A DNA stretch of 64,000 nucleotides. It comes from Pomphorhynchus laevis (lineage: Eukaryota; Acanthocephala; Palaeacanthocephala; Echinorhynchida; Pomphorhynchidae). Of this stretch, positions 11,931 to 23,049 are shown one piece after another. How positions within the stretch are numbered: position 1 is the stretch's first letter; each line of letters begins with the position of its first letter. Under the pieces are notes generated by a model, which was not told where the DNA came from, searched no databases, and saw only the letters and a list, made by a program, of their open reading frames with translations. Where the stretch lies: NCBI GenBank assembly GCA_012934845.2, contig WNNJ02002596.1:1-64000 (forward strand), given 5' to 3'. Position numbers and translations under genes: made by a program.

Positions 11931-13802
11931 TATTTAACCTAACTACCATTTTCTTCCGGTTTCGTCTGATGAAGTTTCTTCGCTTGTTCTGTCATTACCT
12001 AATAAAACATCTCCTTCTGACCCAATTCCCACTCACTTGCTTAAAATTATATGCTCATATATCTCCGTCTCCCTAACCCACATTGTTCAACTTGTCTATC
12101 CCAGCCGCATATTTCCTTCAAACTCAAAATGCACCACTGTTCGCCCTCTCCTTAAAAAACAATCTCTCGACCCCTCACTACCATCTTCGCACCGTCCTAT
12201 CTCACTTCTCCCAACCCTCTCCAAACTCCATGAGAGTCTTGTTCTCAAGCAAGTTAATACATATCTCTTTTCTTCCAACTTGTTTCCTCCCTTCCAAGCC
12301 GCTTTTCGCTCAAATTACTCTACCGGAATTACCTGTCTTAAAGTTTATAACGACTCACTCATCTCGCGCAATCAAACATTACGCAGTGTCATAGTTTCTC
12401 TTGATCTCTTATCTGCTTTTGACATCGTCGATCAATCGATTCTTCTCCATCGTCTTCCTCATGATTATGGCTTCTCTTTACCCACTGTATCATGGTTTTC
12501 TTCATATATATCAAACCGTACATTTCGCGTTTGTTCTAACTCTTCTATTCCCCATGACTTGCAATTGACTTTCCCGGTGACTTGCTATCGATTTCTCATA
12601 CATTTAACTTTAATTTTATGCATTATGCTGATGGCATTTTCATGCTTGGTCGTGTACCTGCTTATCGCATTCATGATCTTAGTGTTTTTGTTCCCAACTG
12701 TCTTGACTCAATTTTCAATTATATTTCTTCCCTTCGCCTTTCTCTGAATCATGATACATCCAAAATTATGTGAATTGTACCTCGACGCCTCGGTTTAGAT
12801 CTTCCCTCGGTTTAGATCTTCAGGTTTTCGACAGGGCTACGTATTAGGCCGTTTTTTCATATCTTCTTCTCGGTGATTTGTCTTCTATCTCTCATAAATT
12901 TAATTTTTATGTTATGCATTATGCTGATGACATTCTCATCCATGTTCACGCACCTGCTTATCGTATTCATGATATTAGTGTTTCCGCTTTTAACTGTCTT
13001 GTATCGATTTTCAATAATCTTTCTTCTCTTCGTCTTTCTCTTAATCCTAATAAATCAAAAATAATGTGGATCCTTCTTCGACGCTTCGACGTAGTACCTC
13101 CTTCCGTATTATTAAATTATACAATTCTTCCTATCGTTGGCGATCTTGTTTTCCTAGGCTTCCATTTTGACAACCGACTTTCACTTAAACCTTTCTTTAG
13201 AGATAAAGTACGCTCGTCTACCTTGATTCACCGCAACCTTCGTCAAATTCGTAGATTGATCGATTTCTTTTCTTGTATTACTCTCATATCTTCTCTAATG
13301 TTTTCTATACTCAATTATTTCTTAGTCTATTTTCCAACTCACCTAAATCCACTCTTCTTCCTTTACAACACATCATCAACGCATCCGTCAGAGTTCTCCT
13401 CCGTCTTCGTCGTTTTGATCATACATCCTACCATCTTGTTTCTCTCGATTTGCCTACCATTTATTGTCGTGTTCAAATTCGTCTACTTATCATTGCTTTT
13501 CGCCTTAAATATTTTCATACCGCTTTATTTCTCAACCTTCATTTTATAGACAATTCTCGTCATGTTTACTGTTCCTTGCGTTCCCGTAATTCCTATCTTT
13601 TACATGTCCCAAACTACTCTACCTTTTTAGGCTTCCGCTCCTTCGTTGTGGCTGCTCCTATCTCTCGTGAAATCATCTGCCCATTTATATCCGCCAATCA
13701 ACATCAATAGCGTGCTTTAAACGCCTAATCCGATGTCATTTTAACAATTAATTAATAAACCTGTATGACTTCTGCTGTGTTTTTGTTAATTAGTGGACTT
13801 GT

Positions 13803-13823
13803 ATGCGTGCAGCTGTCACGCAT
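13803..13823 (+). other. 3' stem-loop of L2-like copy A
   Basis: ATGCGTG pairs with CACGCAT across a 7-nt loop, followed by TTGCCACAT and the AT-rich tail. It corresponds to the stem-loop at the end of all other L2-like copies here. Inferred to be the 3' recognition structure for target-primed reverse transcription. Confidence 0.65.
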
Positions 13824-13882
13824 TTGCCACATCAAATAAATTATTATCAAATAAATTATTATCATCAAATAAATTATTATAA

Positions 13883-13920
13883 ATTATTCCTGTCAGTTCC
13901 AGATTATTCCTGTCAGTTCC
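13883..13920 (+). repeat. Tandem 18-bp direct repeat at an LINE 5' end
   Basis: ATTATTCCTGTCAGTTCC occurs twice (13883-13900, 13903-13920), at the boundary between the tail of L2-like copy A and the start of copy D. It may be a target duplication or 5' UTR repeat. The first part (GATTATTCCTGTCA) recurs at 47178. Confidence 0.6.
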
Positions 13921-13965
13921 GCTCGCTACGCTCGCGGATTGAGCTCAATCTATCGATAAAAGGTT

Positions 13966-14532
13966 ATGCCTAAAAAAGCGCGATCTCAGATCCCTGTTCC
14001 TGATCAACAATCTTCCACATCTAAATGCAATGATGGTTATACCAGCTTTGAAGTTGGATGCGATTCCAAAGATTGCGATGTATGGACACTTATTCGTGTT
14101 AAAATATCCGACCACTCAGTGTATAAACTTAAACATTTCACTTGCGGTTTTTGTACATCAGTCCGACTACTACAGTTATCCTGCTCATCTACTCCTGTAT
14201 CACACACTACCACTCAGACCAATGCTGTTTTAGATGTTTCCCTCGCATCAACACCTGACTTCGCATCATATAATCCCATTATTGAACCTACTCTCTCACA
14301 CACTCCTCGTTCAACTACGTACCAAACTTCCATTAATCTTTCTCATTCTAACAATGCTAACGGCAAAGCTTTTCATCTCGTACCTCCTCTTTCCTATTCC
14401 TCCCCCAATCTAAATAAATCTCAAACTTCTTTATTCTCCTCACGAACTCCTTACTCGACCCCCCTGTATCACCTCTCAATAATTTACACCCTTCCATCAA
14501 AATCATTTCCAGTAACATTTCCGATCAACTAA
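13966..14532 (+). CDS. L2-like LINE ORF1, N-terminal part (PHD-like zinc finger)
   Basis: 188 codons from an ATG. Residues about 22-65 hold a PHD-like zinc finger: C...GC....DCDVW........FTCGFC, the pattern seen in ORF1 of CR1/L2 LINEs, where it is taken to bind RNA or other protein partners. The rest is a Ser/Thr/Pro-rich, low-complexity linker. The frame closes at 14532, well before the ORF1 end. The same frame (with stops between) carries a basic C-terminal domain ending at 15288, with 'LLKIVFRHS', 'DRSPSDIAQLNLARIEKHRR' and 'GESSLSIRKINGNF', a nucleic-acid-binding module also present in the CR1 copies. Copy D ORF1 is therefore a pseudogene in its middle third. Confidence 0.75.
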   Translation: MPKKARSQIPVPDQQSSTSKCNDGYTSFEVGCDSKDCDVWTLIRVKISDHSVYKLKHFTCGFCTSVRLLQLSCSSTPVSHTTTQTNAVLDVSLASTPDFASYNPIIEPTLSHTPRSTTYQTSINLSHSNNANGKAFHLVPPLSYSSPNLNKSQTSLFSSRTPYSTPLYHLSIIYTLPSKSFPVTFPIN

Positions 14533-15251
14533 TTCAACACTCCATTCCTGTCACTCATGCCCAACCTATTTTAATTCTCCTTACTCTACCTCCCAAGTAA
14601 CACTTCCCAATAAGTTACATCCTTCATTTAAAATCATATCCAGTCACATCTCTGATCAACCGATTCAACACCCCTCTCCTGTCACACTTGCTCCAACCAA
14701 TATTAATTCTTTATCAAGCACCCCTGTCATTTCCACTTCTATCTGCTCATCTACCTCGACTCCACCAGCTCTGTCCGTCCACCACTTCCACGAAATCGTT
14801 TTCCTTCGCGCGATCGCTGTATAATCATATCAAACTTAAAGCTTTCCGAATCTGCTTCTCCACAATCTCGCCTCGATGATGATGTATCTGCTTTCAGGTC
14901 TATCCTAGCAACCATTCTTCCTGATGATAACACATCACTCTTCAATAATATCGCTCCTGTATCCTTTATTCGTTTAAACAAATCCACTAAATCAAATCAT
15001 CTCAGTCCTCCACTCTTAAAAATCGTTTTCCGACATAGTTCACATGCCTCTTCGGTACTCTCTCAACGTTTTAAACTTCTTACCACTTCATCTACTTGCC
15101 GTATCTTTCCTGACCGCTCCCCTTCTGATATTGCCCAGCTCAATTTAGCTCGCATTGAAAAACATCGACGTGAAACAAACGGCGAGTCATCCTTATCTAT
15201 ACGTAAAATCAACGGAAATTTTCACGTTCTTCACACAAGGCCAAAAATTCG

Positions 15252-17912
15252 ATGGCGTCCCATCTCTCCCCCTTGTCTTCTTCGCTAGTCGATCTCGCTC
15301 CTAAGCATACTTTTCGTCTTAGTCTATTCAATACTCGCTCCATTCTTCATAAAGCTGATATGCTTCTCGACATCTTCGATCAATTATCTATCGATATTCT
15401 CTGCATTACCGAATCCTGGCACACTGACTCCAACGATCTTGCTATTCGTCGTCTATGTCGCTCTGGTTGTTCTCTAGTTGAATCAGCTCGTCAAATTACA
15501 TCTCATACATCTACTGCGTCTAACCTTGGCGGTATTGTTGCCATTGCTCGTCACCCAATGTCTTTACGTAAAATCAACGTTAACATCCGTTACACCTCGT
15601 TCGAATTACTCATATGCAGATTATCAACGCCTTTCCCTCTGGAACTTGTGATTGTATACCGTCCAGGTTCAGTTGCCCCATCACGTATCTTCTTTAACGA
15701 CCTTGCAGATCTAATGTCTCACTGTTCATTGTCTTATACTCCTTCTTTTGTTCTCGGTGACTTTAACATTCGTCTTGATCGCCCGTCTGACTCTGACTCT
15801 ATCACTTTAACTAATCTTTTTTCTGATTTTAACTATAAATTACTTTCAACAAGCCCAACTCATATTCTCGGCGGTGCTCTCGACATCATTGCTGTTCCTA
15901 ACTGCTTCAATGACTATACCTCCTTGTCAATTACTGATCCTGGTTTGTCCGATCATTTCCTTGTCACTCTTACTCTTACTCGTCCCCATCCTCCTTCTCC
16001 GCCTTTACCATTATCTACACCAAGTCGACCCTGGAAGCTTCTCGATATCCCTATTCTCTGCACATCCTTACTCAATTCTTCACTCTTTTCACTTCCTCTT
16101 AACTATCTCTCTCCCGATGATCTCTGCATTCTGTTTGATTCTGAACTTACGTCGATCCTCAATAACCTTCTACCTAGTCGACTTCGACGTTCCCAGCGCT
16201 TGCGCCATGCTCCCTGGTTCGATTCTGACTGTAGTCTTTCTAAGCGTCGACTCCGTCACTCTTTTCGTATGTATAAACGCTTTCTTAAACGTTCACCCAA
16301 CTCACTCCCTCCAAATCTTCGTGATTCCTACTTTTCTCAACGCCGTTCACATCTCATTCTTATACGTACTAAACGTACTCTCTTTTGGCGAAATCAACTC
16401 GAGTCATCTTCCAACTCGAAATCTCATTGGAAAATCTTAAACTCAATTCTTTCACGATCATCTACCCCTTGTAATATAAATCCTGATGAATTTTCTTCTT
16501 ATCTACAAACTAAGCTATCTAATTTACTTTTCCTACTACCCATAGTCCCCTTGTACCCACTCTTATCTTTAAATACTTCCCTCCCAGAACTATTCCACCT
16601 TCTTCCCGTTTCGTCTGATGAAGTTTCTTCGGTTCTGCTGTCATTACCTAATAAAACCTCTCCTTCTGACCCAATTCCCACTCACTTACTTAAAAATATC
16701 TGCACTTTTATCTTACCCTTCCTAACCACATTGTTCAACTCGTCCATCCGTAGCTGTACATTTCCTTCCATCTGGAAATGCGCCACTGTTCGTCCTATCA
16801 TCAAAAAGCAATCTCTCGACTCTTCACTACCATCTTCGTACCGTCCAATCTCACTTCTCCCAACCCTCTCTAAACTCCTTGAGCGTCTCGTTCTTAAGCA
16901 AGTTAATACATATCTCTATTCCTCTAACTTATTTCCTCCCTTCCAAGCCGCTTTTCGCTCTAATTACTCTACCGAAATTGCATGTCTTAAAGTTTATAAC
17001 GACTTACTCATCTCGCGCGATCATAAATTATGTAGTGTCATAGTTTCTCTTGATCTATCGTCTGCTTTTGACATCGTCGATCACTCGATTCTTCTCCATC
17101 GCCTTCGTCATGATTATGGCTTCTCTTTACCCACTGTATCATGGTTTTCTTCATATCTATCAAACCGTACATTTCGCGTATACTCTAACTCTTCTCTCTC
17201 CCATCCTTCGTCCATTCCGTCCGGTGTTCCGCAAGGCTCCGTATTAGGCCCTATACTTTTCTCTCTTCTTCTTGGTGATTTGTCTTCGATTTCTCATAAA
17301 TTTAACTTCCATGTTATGCAATATGCTGATGACGTTCTCATCTATGCTCATGCACCTGTTTATCGTATTCGCGATCTTAGTGTTTCTGCTTCCGACTGCC
17401 TTGTCTCAATTTCCAATCATCTTTCTTCCCTTCGCCTTTCTCTGAATCCTGATAAATCCAAAATTATGTGGATCCTACCTCGACGCCTCGGCTTCGAACC
17501 TCCCTCCGTATCATTAAATTCTAAAATTCTTCCTATCGTTGATAATCTCGTTTTCCTAGGCTTCCATTTTGACAACCGACTTTCACTTAAACCTTTCGTT
17601 AGAGATAAAGTACGCTCATCTACCTTGATACTCCGCAACCTCCGTCAAGTTCGTAGATTGATCGATTTCCCTTCTTGTATGACTCTCATATCATCTCTCC
17701 TTTTTCTAGACTCGATTATTGTCTTAGTCTATTTTCCAACTCACCTAAATCCACTCTTCTTCCCCTACAACGCATCGTCAACGCAGCTGTCCGAATTCTC
17801 CTCCGTCTTCGTCGTTTTGATCACACATTCTACCATCTTGCTTCTCTCGATTTGCCTACAATTTATTGTCGTGTTCAAATTCGTCTTCTTATCGTTGCTT
17901 TCCGCCTTGTAA
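15252..17912 (+). CDS. L2-like LINE ORF2: APE endonuclease and reverse transcriptase
   Basis: 886 codons. Residues about 20-240 form an AP-endonuclease-like domain: 'FNTRSIL', 'ITESWHTD', 'VIVYRPG', 'LGDFNIRLD' (about 169) and 'LSDHFLVTL'. The reverse transcriptase follows (about 480-760): 'SSYRPISLLPTLSKLLERL', 'FDIVDH' (about 606), 'GVPQGSVLGP' and the catalytic 'YADD' at 691-694. It copies the LINE transcript at a nicked target site. The ATG lies inside the last 36 nt of ORF1 (stop 15286-15288), so the two ORFs overlap out of frame, as is usual in CR1-group LINEs. A frameshift near 17700 diverts the true C-terminus into the frame 17675-18160; residues after about 815 are out of frame and meaningless. 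Catalytic residues appear present, but the protein would lack its C-terminal region. Confidence 0.88.
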   Translation: MASHLSPLSSSLVDLAPKHTFRLSLFNTRSILHKADMLLDIFDQLSIDILCITESWHTDSNDLAIRRLCRSGCSLVESARQITSHTSTASNLGGIVAIARHPMSLRKINVNIRYTSFELLICRLSTPFPLELVIVYRPGSVAPSRIFFNDLADLMSHCSLSYTPSFVLGDFNIRLDRPSDSDSITLTNLFSDFNYKLLSTSPTHILGGALDIIAVPNCFNDYTSLSITDPGLSDHFLVTLTLTRPHPPSPPLPLSTPSRPWKLLDIPILCTSLLNSSLFSLPLNYLSPDDLCILFDSELTSILNNLLPSRLRRSQRLRHAPWFDSDCSLSKRRLRHSFRMYKRFLKRSPNSLPPNLRDSYFSQRRSHLILIRTKRTLFWRNQLESSSNSKSHWKILNSILSRSSTPCNINPDEFSSYLQTKLSNLLFLLPIVPLYPLLSLNTSLPELFHLLPVSSDEVSSVLLSLPNKTSPSDPIPTHLLKNICTFILPFLTTLFNSSIRSCTFPSIWKCATVRPIIKKQSLDSSLPSSYRPISLLPTLSKLLERLVLKQVNTYLYSSNLFPPFQAAFRSNYSTEIACLKVYNDLLISRDHKLCSVIVSLDLSSAFDIVDHSILLHRLRHDYGFSLPTVSWFSSYLSNRTFRVYSNSSLSHPSSIPSGVPQGSVLGPILFSLLLGDLSSISHKFNFHVMQYADDVLIYAHAPVYRIRDLSVSASDCLVSISNHLSSLRLSLNPDKSKIMWILPRRLGFEPPSVSLNSKILPIVDNLVFLGFHFDNRLSLKPFVRDKVRSSTLILRNLRQVRRLIDFPSCMTLISSLLFLDSIIVLVYFPTHLNPLFFPYNASSTQLSEFSSVFVVLITHSTILLLSICLQFIVVFKFVFLSLLSAL

Positions 17913-18160
17913 CTTTTCATACCCCTTCATTTCTCAACCTTCCTTTTCTTGATAATTCTCGTCCTGTTTACTGCTCCTTGCGTTCCTGTAATTCCCTTCT
18001 TTTACATGTCCCAAACTACTCTACCTCCTTTGGACTCCGCTCCTTCCTGGTGGCTGCTCCTCTATCGTGGAATCATCTGCCCATTCATATACGCCAATCA
18101 ACTTCCCTGCAGTGCTTCAAACGACAAATCCGATCCCATCTGAACAATTTAACTGCTTGA
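17675..18160 (+). pseudogene. L2-like LINE ORF2, displaced C-terminal region
   Basis: 161 codons in a different frame from ORF2. They are homologous to the end of ORF2 in copies I (35482-36912) and H: 'RLDYCLSLFSNSPKS', 'LQRIVNAAVRILLRLRRFDH', 'VPNYSTSFGLRSF', 'APLSWNHLP'. This is the conserved C-terminal region after the thumb in CR1/L2 LINEs, ending in the usual 'WN.LP...R....F...' box. The leading M is not a real start. Confidence 0.8.
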
Positions 18161-18189
18161 CTTTCTCATTTTTGTTTGTGGACTTGTAA

Positions 18190-18206
18190 GCGTACAGCTT
18201 GTACGC
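18190..18206 (+). other. 3' stem-loop of L2-like copy D
   Basis: GCGTAC pairs with GTACGC around the loop AGCTT. Compared with GCGTGC/GCACGC in other copies, the fifth pair has changed from G-C to A-T on both sides, a compensatory change. It is followed by ATTTGCCACATTAAATAAA, conserved in all copies. Confidence 0.7.
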
Positions 18207-18249
18207 ATTTGCCACATTAAATAAATTTGTATTATTATTATCCAATTAC

Positions 18250-18665
18250 AAAGCAGGAAATCTTAGATTTTAAATAAGTGCAGAGAAGATTCACTATTTT
18301 ATGCTATGATTTGCAAACATCATTTGATTCAGGACCGAGTGCCTTAAATTTATGCACAAAACAAGATATACTCATTTTACTTGACTTGATTTCATTGTGG
18401 GCAATTGTTTACGGTTCAGATGGTTATCCATCAGACGTAGTGGATAATCGAGCCTTAGTATTGTAAATTGAGACTTCGAGGGCATTGCATATTATTGCTT
18501 GAATGACCTCATGGTAAATTGAAGGCATCTATTATAATGTCACATAGGGTTTAAATTTGAGGGACAGTGTCTGACACAATCGCTAGTTCCCTTAATCTGG
18601 CAGTGATCAAGAAGCTTTACATGAAATGAATATACGATACATTAGATGTAATAAATGTAGATGGA
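18250..18665 (+). mobile_element. CR1-like LINE 3' fragment
   Basis: Plus-strand reading resembles the C-terminal end of CR1 ORF2, with 'LDLISLWAIVYGSDGYP' (compare 'LDLVALWRMVNGIDGFP' in the intact copy at 50982-54475). The frame is broken and the fragment covers only the last part of ORF2 plus 3' UTR. Confidence 0.6.
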
Positions 18666-19080
18666 TATTCATATTGATAATTAATCAAGTGATAATTAAT
18701 ATGCGAATTAATAAAAATTAAATACTGATTAGAGTGTTTTTAATTCAATATAACTTTTTTGATCAAAAATTTTTGGTTCATAAAAAATTAGAAAAAATTA
18801 GTCATATATAAATGGGTCATGTTCATAGAAATAGGAGATCGCTGTCATATTTGAGTTTGCTAAATTTGGTGTTTTAGTTTATTTTATACTTTTGTAACCT
18901 TTTTATCTTAAACAAAATTGAAGATATTTTTAGATCTTCAATATTTTTATACTTTTTTAATCAGAATTGAAGATATTTCATCAAGCCGAAAAGAATGTCA
19001 TATTTGAGTTTGCTAAATTTGGTATTTTAATTTATCTTAAACTTATGTAACCTATTAAATTGTGTTGTAGACTTTTATTA
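18665..19080. other. AT-rich spacer with a 65-bp direct repeat
   Basis: No gene. GTCATATTTGAGTTTGCTAA and about 45 following bases occur at about 18845 and again, slightly diverged, at about 18996. Otherwise AT-rich. Confidence 0.5.
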
Positions 19081-19961
19081 TTATATGTCGACTTCCAAGG
19101 TAGCTGAAGCTCGTAAGGAAGCATCACATCGAATAAAAAAAACAGAAAAAATACAAAAAAAAACATCAAGAGTTCACGAGGTCAAGCTTAAGGCGTTCTT
19201 TGAATTGCACAGCAGAAGAGCTGTTGATTACACCAGGTGATAATCCATTCCATTGTTTACAGACGCGATCCATCACTGTCGTGCAATTTGTCGATGCTTT
19301 GAGCGATGCTTCAAACATAGCTCGTGTCCACGTAACATTGAGGATTCACGAAGACAGAACAGCTGCTTACACGGATGGTTAGGCACGCGCAGCGACATCC
19401 ACACTAGTGTAAGATCTGCAATCAACAGATCGCATTTAATAGATCTTATACCGACGTCTTTAGTCTAACTGGATAAGGAATGATGCGAGTTGTCGGAACC
19501 AAGTGCGTGGCTCTTCTCAAAATGTTGTCGAATTCACTCAATTCTGATTTCAGTTGAGGGTGTGTCGCGTGAGATGCATAGAGCATATGTGATTTTAAGA
19601 GACTCGAATATACAATGCGTAAAGCCTTTGGATCAAGTCGTCTAACGTTTCGATGAAGAAATCCTAAAATTCTACGGTATTTTGCAATAATCGCAGAAGA
19701 ATGAAGATGAGATTTTTAATTGGAGGAGATAACAACACCTAGATCAGTAAAGTGATTTACTGATTCGATAACTGTTGAGCTGAATTGATAAGAAGGGGAA
19801 GGTAATCGGGATTGACCAATTCTCATATGTCGACATTTACTAACATTGATTACTAAGCCGTGTGATGAACACTAACTACTAACTTTATCCAAATCTGATT
19901 GTAGTAGGGGAGAGCTAGAACAATTACGAAATAAAGGGCACCACAGTTTCATGTCATCAGC

Positions 19962-20471
19962 TTATAATAGGCACTGGCATGTAACATTTTCAGCGATTTC
20001 GTTGATGTAGATATTAAACAAAGTGGGACTAAGGATACAGCCTTGTGGAACACCTTGAGTGAGATAAAACCATTCAGAAAGAGACTCACCAACTCGCACA
20101 GCAAAGGAACGTCTACTCAAGAATTCACGTATCCAGAGACAAACGTGCTTTGAGAATCCGTAATTTCCAAGTTTCCACAGTAAAATTATATGAACGACCC
20201 GATCAAAAGCTTTGGGCAAATCAATAAAGACGACATCAACCGGCACCCCCTGTTCGGCAAAACCGGCCCAGCTTTCGCGTACGAATGTTAGATTAGTTGA
20301 AGTGGAGTGATGTTTTCTAAACCCATGCTGTTTATTAGATAAAATATTGAATTTGTCCAAATGAGAAGATACATACCTCGGGATCAGTTTCTCCATCACC
20401 TTGCAAGCGAATGTTCTTGGCAAGGATATTGCCAATGGAAAAAGGAGAAACCGATTTTCGATCACCATCAA
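19962..20471 (-). pseudogene. CR1-like copy E, reverse transcriptase part
   Basis: 169 codons of the fingers and palm: 'KVMEKLIPRYVSSHL', 'SNKQHGFRKHHSTSTNL', 'VVFIDLPKAFDRVVH', 'FLSRRSFAVRVGE', 'TQGVPQGCILSPTLFNIYIN'. The frame stops exactly at the catalytic box: the Tyr codon of YADD reads TAA, followed by the in-frame remainder 'ADDMKLW'. That single change kills the polymerase. Confidence 0.8.
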
Positions 20472-21087
20472 CTAGACAGTTGATTGACGAAGATACCCTC
20501 TTACGGTTGCCAAGTAGTTGAAAAAGTCTCTTTTGATCGACATGAGACAATGAACATATGGCAGCAATGAATTGATGTTTCTTCTGACTTTAAGAGAAGT
20601 CACCCTGTTGCGAATGGTAGTATAAAATCTGAAGGATCCGAGTCTACGCTTAAATAGTAGGAATGCATGATCACGTTCTCTGACAGCTCGCTTCAACTCA
20701 CTGTCAAACCATTTGGGTTTGGAGGATGGTGGTTTACGTGTTACGCAAGGGGAAAAGGCGTGAAGTAGATTAATCAATGTTGTGTGGAGGAACGATCAAG
20801 CCACATGAACACCGACTGTTCTAGCACAAGGCCATCTTACTAGGCTCAGCATTTCATTAATTGTATCGTAATCCGCATTCATAACACCAATCATTTTTTT
20901 AAATTGACCAGACTCGATATATGATTAGGTAGGGTGATACGTAAAGTGCAGTGATCGCTGGAGCCTAATGGCGGACCGCAACTTAATGACTCAACGACAG
21001 AATCATTGGTAATAGGCATAAATCTAGCAGGGAATGACTTTATTACGGATACGAGTATTACAATGGACAAGCTGACAGAGTGTGAGC

Positions 21088-21885
21088 TCATTGAATATCA
21101 AGTAAGGCTGATAATTCTTCATCACACCCCTGGATCGCGGTATAAGAGACCCAATCGATATTTGGAGTGTTAAGATCTCCGCAGATTAAGGTATCCACAT
21201 CGCCGGAACAGTGATGTTTCAACGACTTGATGATGAGCGGTGTTTTTGATCGAGGACTACGATAAACAATACAAATGCGATAGACCTTACCTCGTTCCTC
21301 CGTCACTTCAATCCACAAAAGCTCATTTCCATAATAATCAGAACACGACTTTATTACGTTATAAACAAGATTGTCGCGTATATAAGCAGCTACACCGCCA
21401 CCTCTAGAGATTTTTCGATCACAGCGAACTATCGTATAACCGTGAATACCGACTTCAGAATCCAGAATATTACAATTTAACCAAGTTTCAGTGAAAAACA
21501 GCATGTCGAGATTTTCATGATGTACTATTGCTTTGATTTCATCTAACTTGTTAAACAAACTCAAAACATTTGAATAGAGTATGTAAAGGCCAGCTTTGGT
21601 AGATGTACAGAGAAACTTGTGGACATTTGATTTTTGAGAATTCATACAATCGAACAACGAGGATAAATCCGGATGATTGACCGTTAGTAGCGAGTTACAG
21701 AGTCTACAGTTGAGTTGGGAATGTGTGCGACACAGAGACGTTCGATATTCTGTAACGAAATGTCCCGAGAGCTGTTGATAAAAAATCAAGTGGAGACTGC
21801 GTCGCACAACCTGAAAATTTCGGATTATAAGATTTTCTTCACCATTCATTCGACGCTCGGCCATCTCACGTTTGGCAGTAAACAA
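21088..21885 (-). pseudogene. CR1-like copy E, ORF1 end and AP endonuclease
   Basis: 265 codons. The first about 30 residues ('AERRMNGEENLIIRNFQVVRR') are the end of the ORF1 C-terminal domain read into the same frame. From about residue 95 on comes the AP-endonuclease-like domain: 'LYSNVLSLFNKLDEI', 'FFTETWLN', 'SRGGGVAAYIRDNL', 'CIVYRSPRSK', 'ICGDLNTPNIDW'. The 'SDH' motif continues in the next frame (20891-21091). Confidence 0.78.
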
Positions 21886-23049
21886 CTGTTTTCTGTCCTA
21901 TGGAGATAAATCTTTCAAAAGACGAATACTCAAACCTCTTAGAAGATGACTGTTTCGTAGTATAAGTGAACTCATTACGGTGGAGGCAAGAACAACTTTG
22001 AGTAAACGAGGTCGAATATCTGATTCTTTTTTACTAAGACGAAATAAATTTACTACACGCAAATCCTTTCGAACTGTGGCAGAGCAGTTTTACAAAACAC
22101 ATGAGAGGATTGATTTAACTGCATTGACATCATGCTGAATACGTAAGTCATTGCTAACGGCAGATGACTCGATGAGGTTTGCAATAAGCACACAGTGAGC
22201 CCTATCAGAGTGTGCGCAAAGGGTTAGAATTAGAAGTAACTCTATAACTATTAGGAGCGGTATTCTGTGACGAAGATGGCGAGATAGAAGTCAGCTGTAA
22301 ATTTGGGCGGTGTGACATAGGAACTGACAGCTGAGCTAAATTTACAAGAGAACCCATACCACATGGATTATCTGATGATAAGGTAGAAGTGCAATGAGGG
22401 GTAGAAAGGTAAGATGATTTATCTGATACGACCAAAGAAATACTGGGTTGCAAATGGTCAATGACAGTAACATCAGAAGATTGAGCTGATTGATTGGGCA
22501 AAATTGAAGGATGCATAGTAATACCTGTAGAAGAGATGGGAGATATGGCATTCTTAGAGGCAATCGAATGCGGAAGAATTGGGCATCGAGGTTGAAACTT
22601 ATTACAAGACGAAGAGGCATGTGTGGACATCGCTGCATTGCCAGATAGTTTCAATATATTTGTCTTGAGTTAGCGGATTGTTTTTTATAGACTATATTTG
22701 TCTTAAGACTCTCTATTTCACTCTTCATAGTATTTATCATCTTAGCAGAACAGTAGCCACAGTAGAATTCGTTGTCTGCAAGGCAAGATGACTGGGATTC
22801 TGAAGTCCAAATACTTACCCACGTGTGACAATCATTGTTTGAGCAAAGGACTTGTTGTTCAGATCCATTGGAAGCATCACTAACATCAGTGTTGGACGCG
22901 ACATGGTTGGAAACTTGAGACTTTTGTTTTTTTCCGACCCATTTGTATATAGTCGTTTGATTCGTGATAGTCGTTTGATTCGCAATTTGATTTGTTTGAT
23001 AGTTTTAAAAATCAATGAGGACTAGGAATCCGCGACCAGAGGGTAACTT

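Larger units (their letters stand above)
3548..13880 (+). mobile_element. L2-like LINE copy A, split by two later insertions
   Basis: Three co-linear segments match L2-like copy D (13900-18240): 3548-4207 (end of endonuclease and linker), 8198-8370 (linker) and about 11935-13880 (RT, C-terminus and 3' UTR). The RT keeps 'SLDLLSAFDIVDQSILL'-type palm motifs and a degraded catalytic box ('MHYADDILI' near 12915), with partial internal duplication around 12600-12930. It ends in the family 3' stem-loop (13803-13823) and an AAATAAATTATTAT-type tail. The first gap is filled by the Gypsy element 4208-8197 and the second by minus-strand L2-like copy B. Copy D resumes exactly where copy A is interrupted, so this is one insertion broken by younger ones. 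5'-truncated and frameshifted in several places. Confidence 0.8.
13900..18240 (+). mobile_element. L2-like LINE copy D, near full length
   Basis: A 4.3-kb LINE with 5' UTR, ORF1 (from 13966; C-terminal part ends at 15288), ORF2 (from 15252) and a 3' UTR with the family stem-loop (18190-18206) and an ATTATTATTATT tail. It is the best preserved copy of the commonest LINE family in this window and serves as reference for copies A, B, C, H and I. ORF2 is broken only once, by a frameshift near 17700; ORF1 has internal stops. Clade: L2 within the CR1 superfamily, judged from 'STEIACLKVYNDLLIS', 'LSSAFDIVDHSILL' and 'GVPQGSVLGPILFSLL'. No target-site duplication was resolved. Confidence 0.85.
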
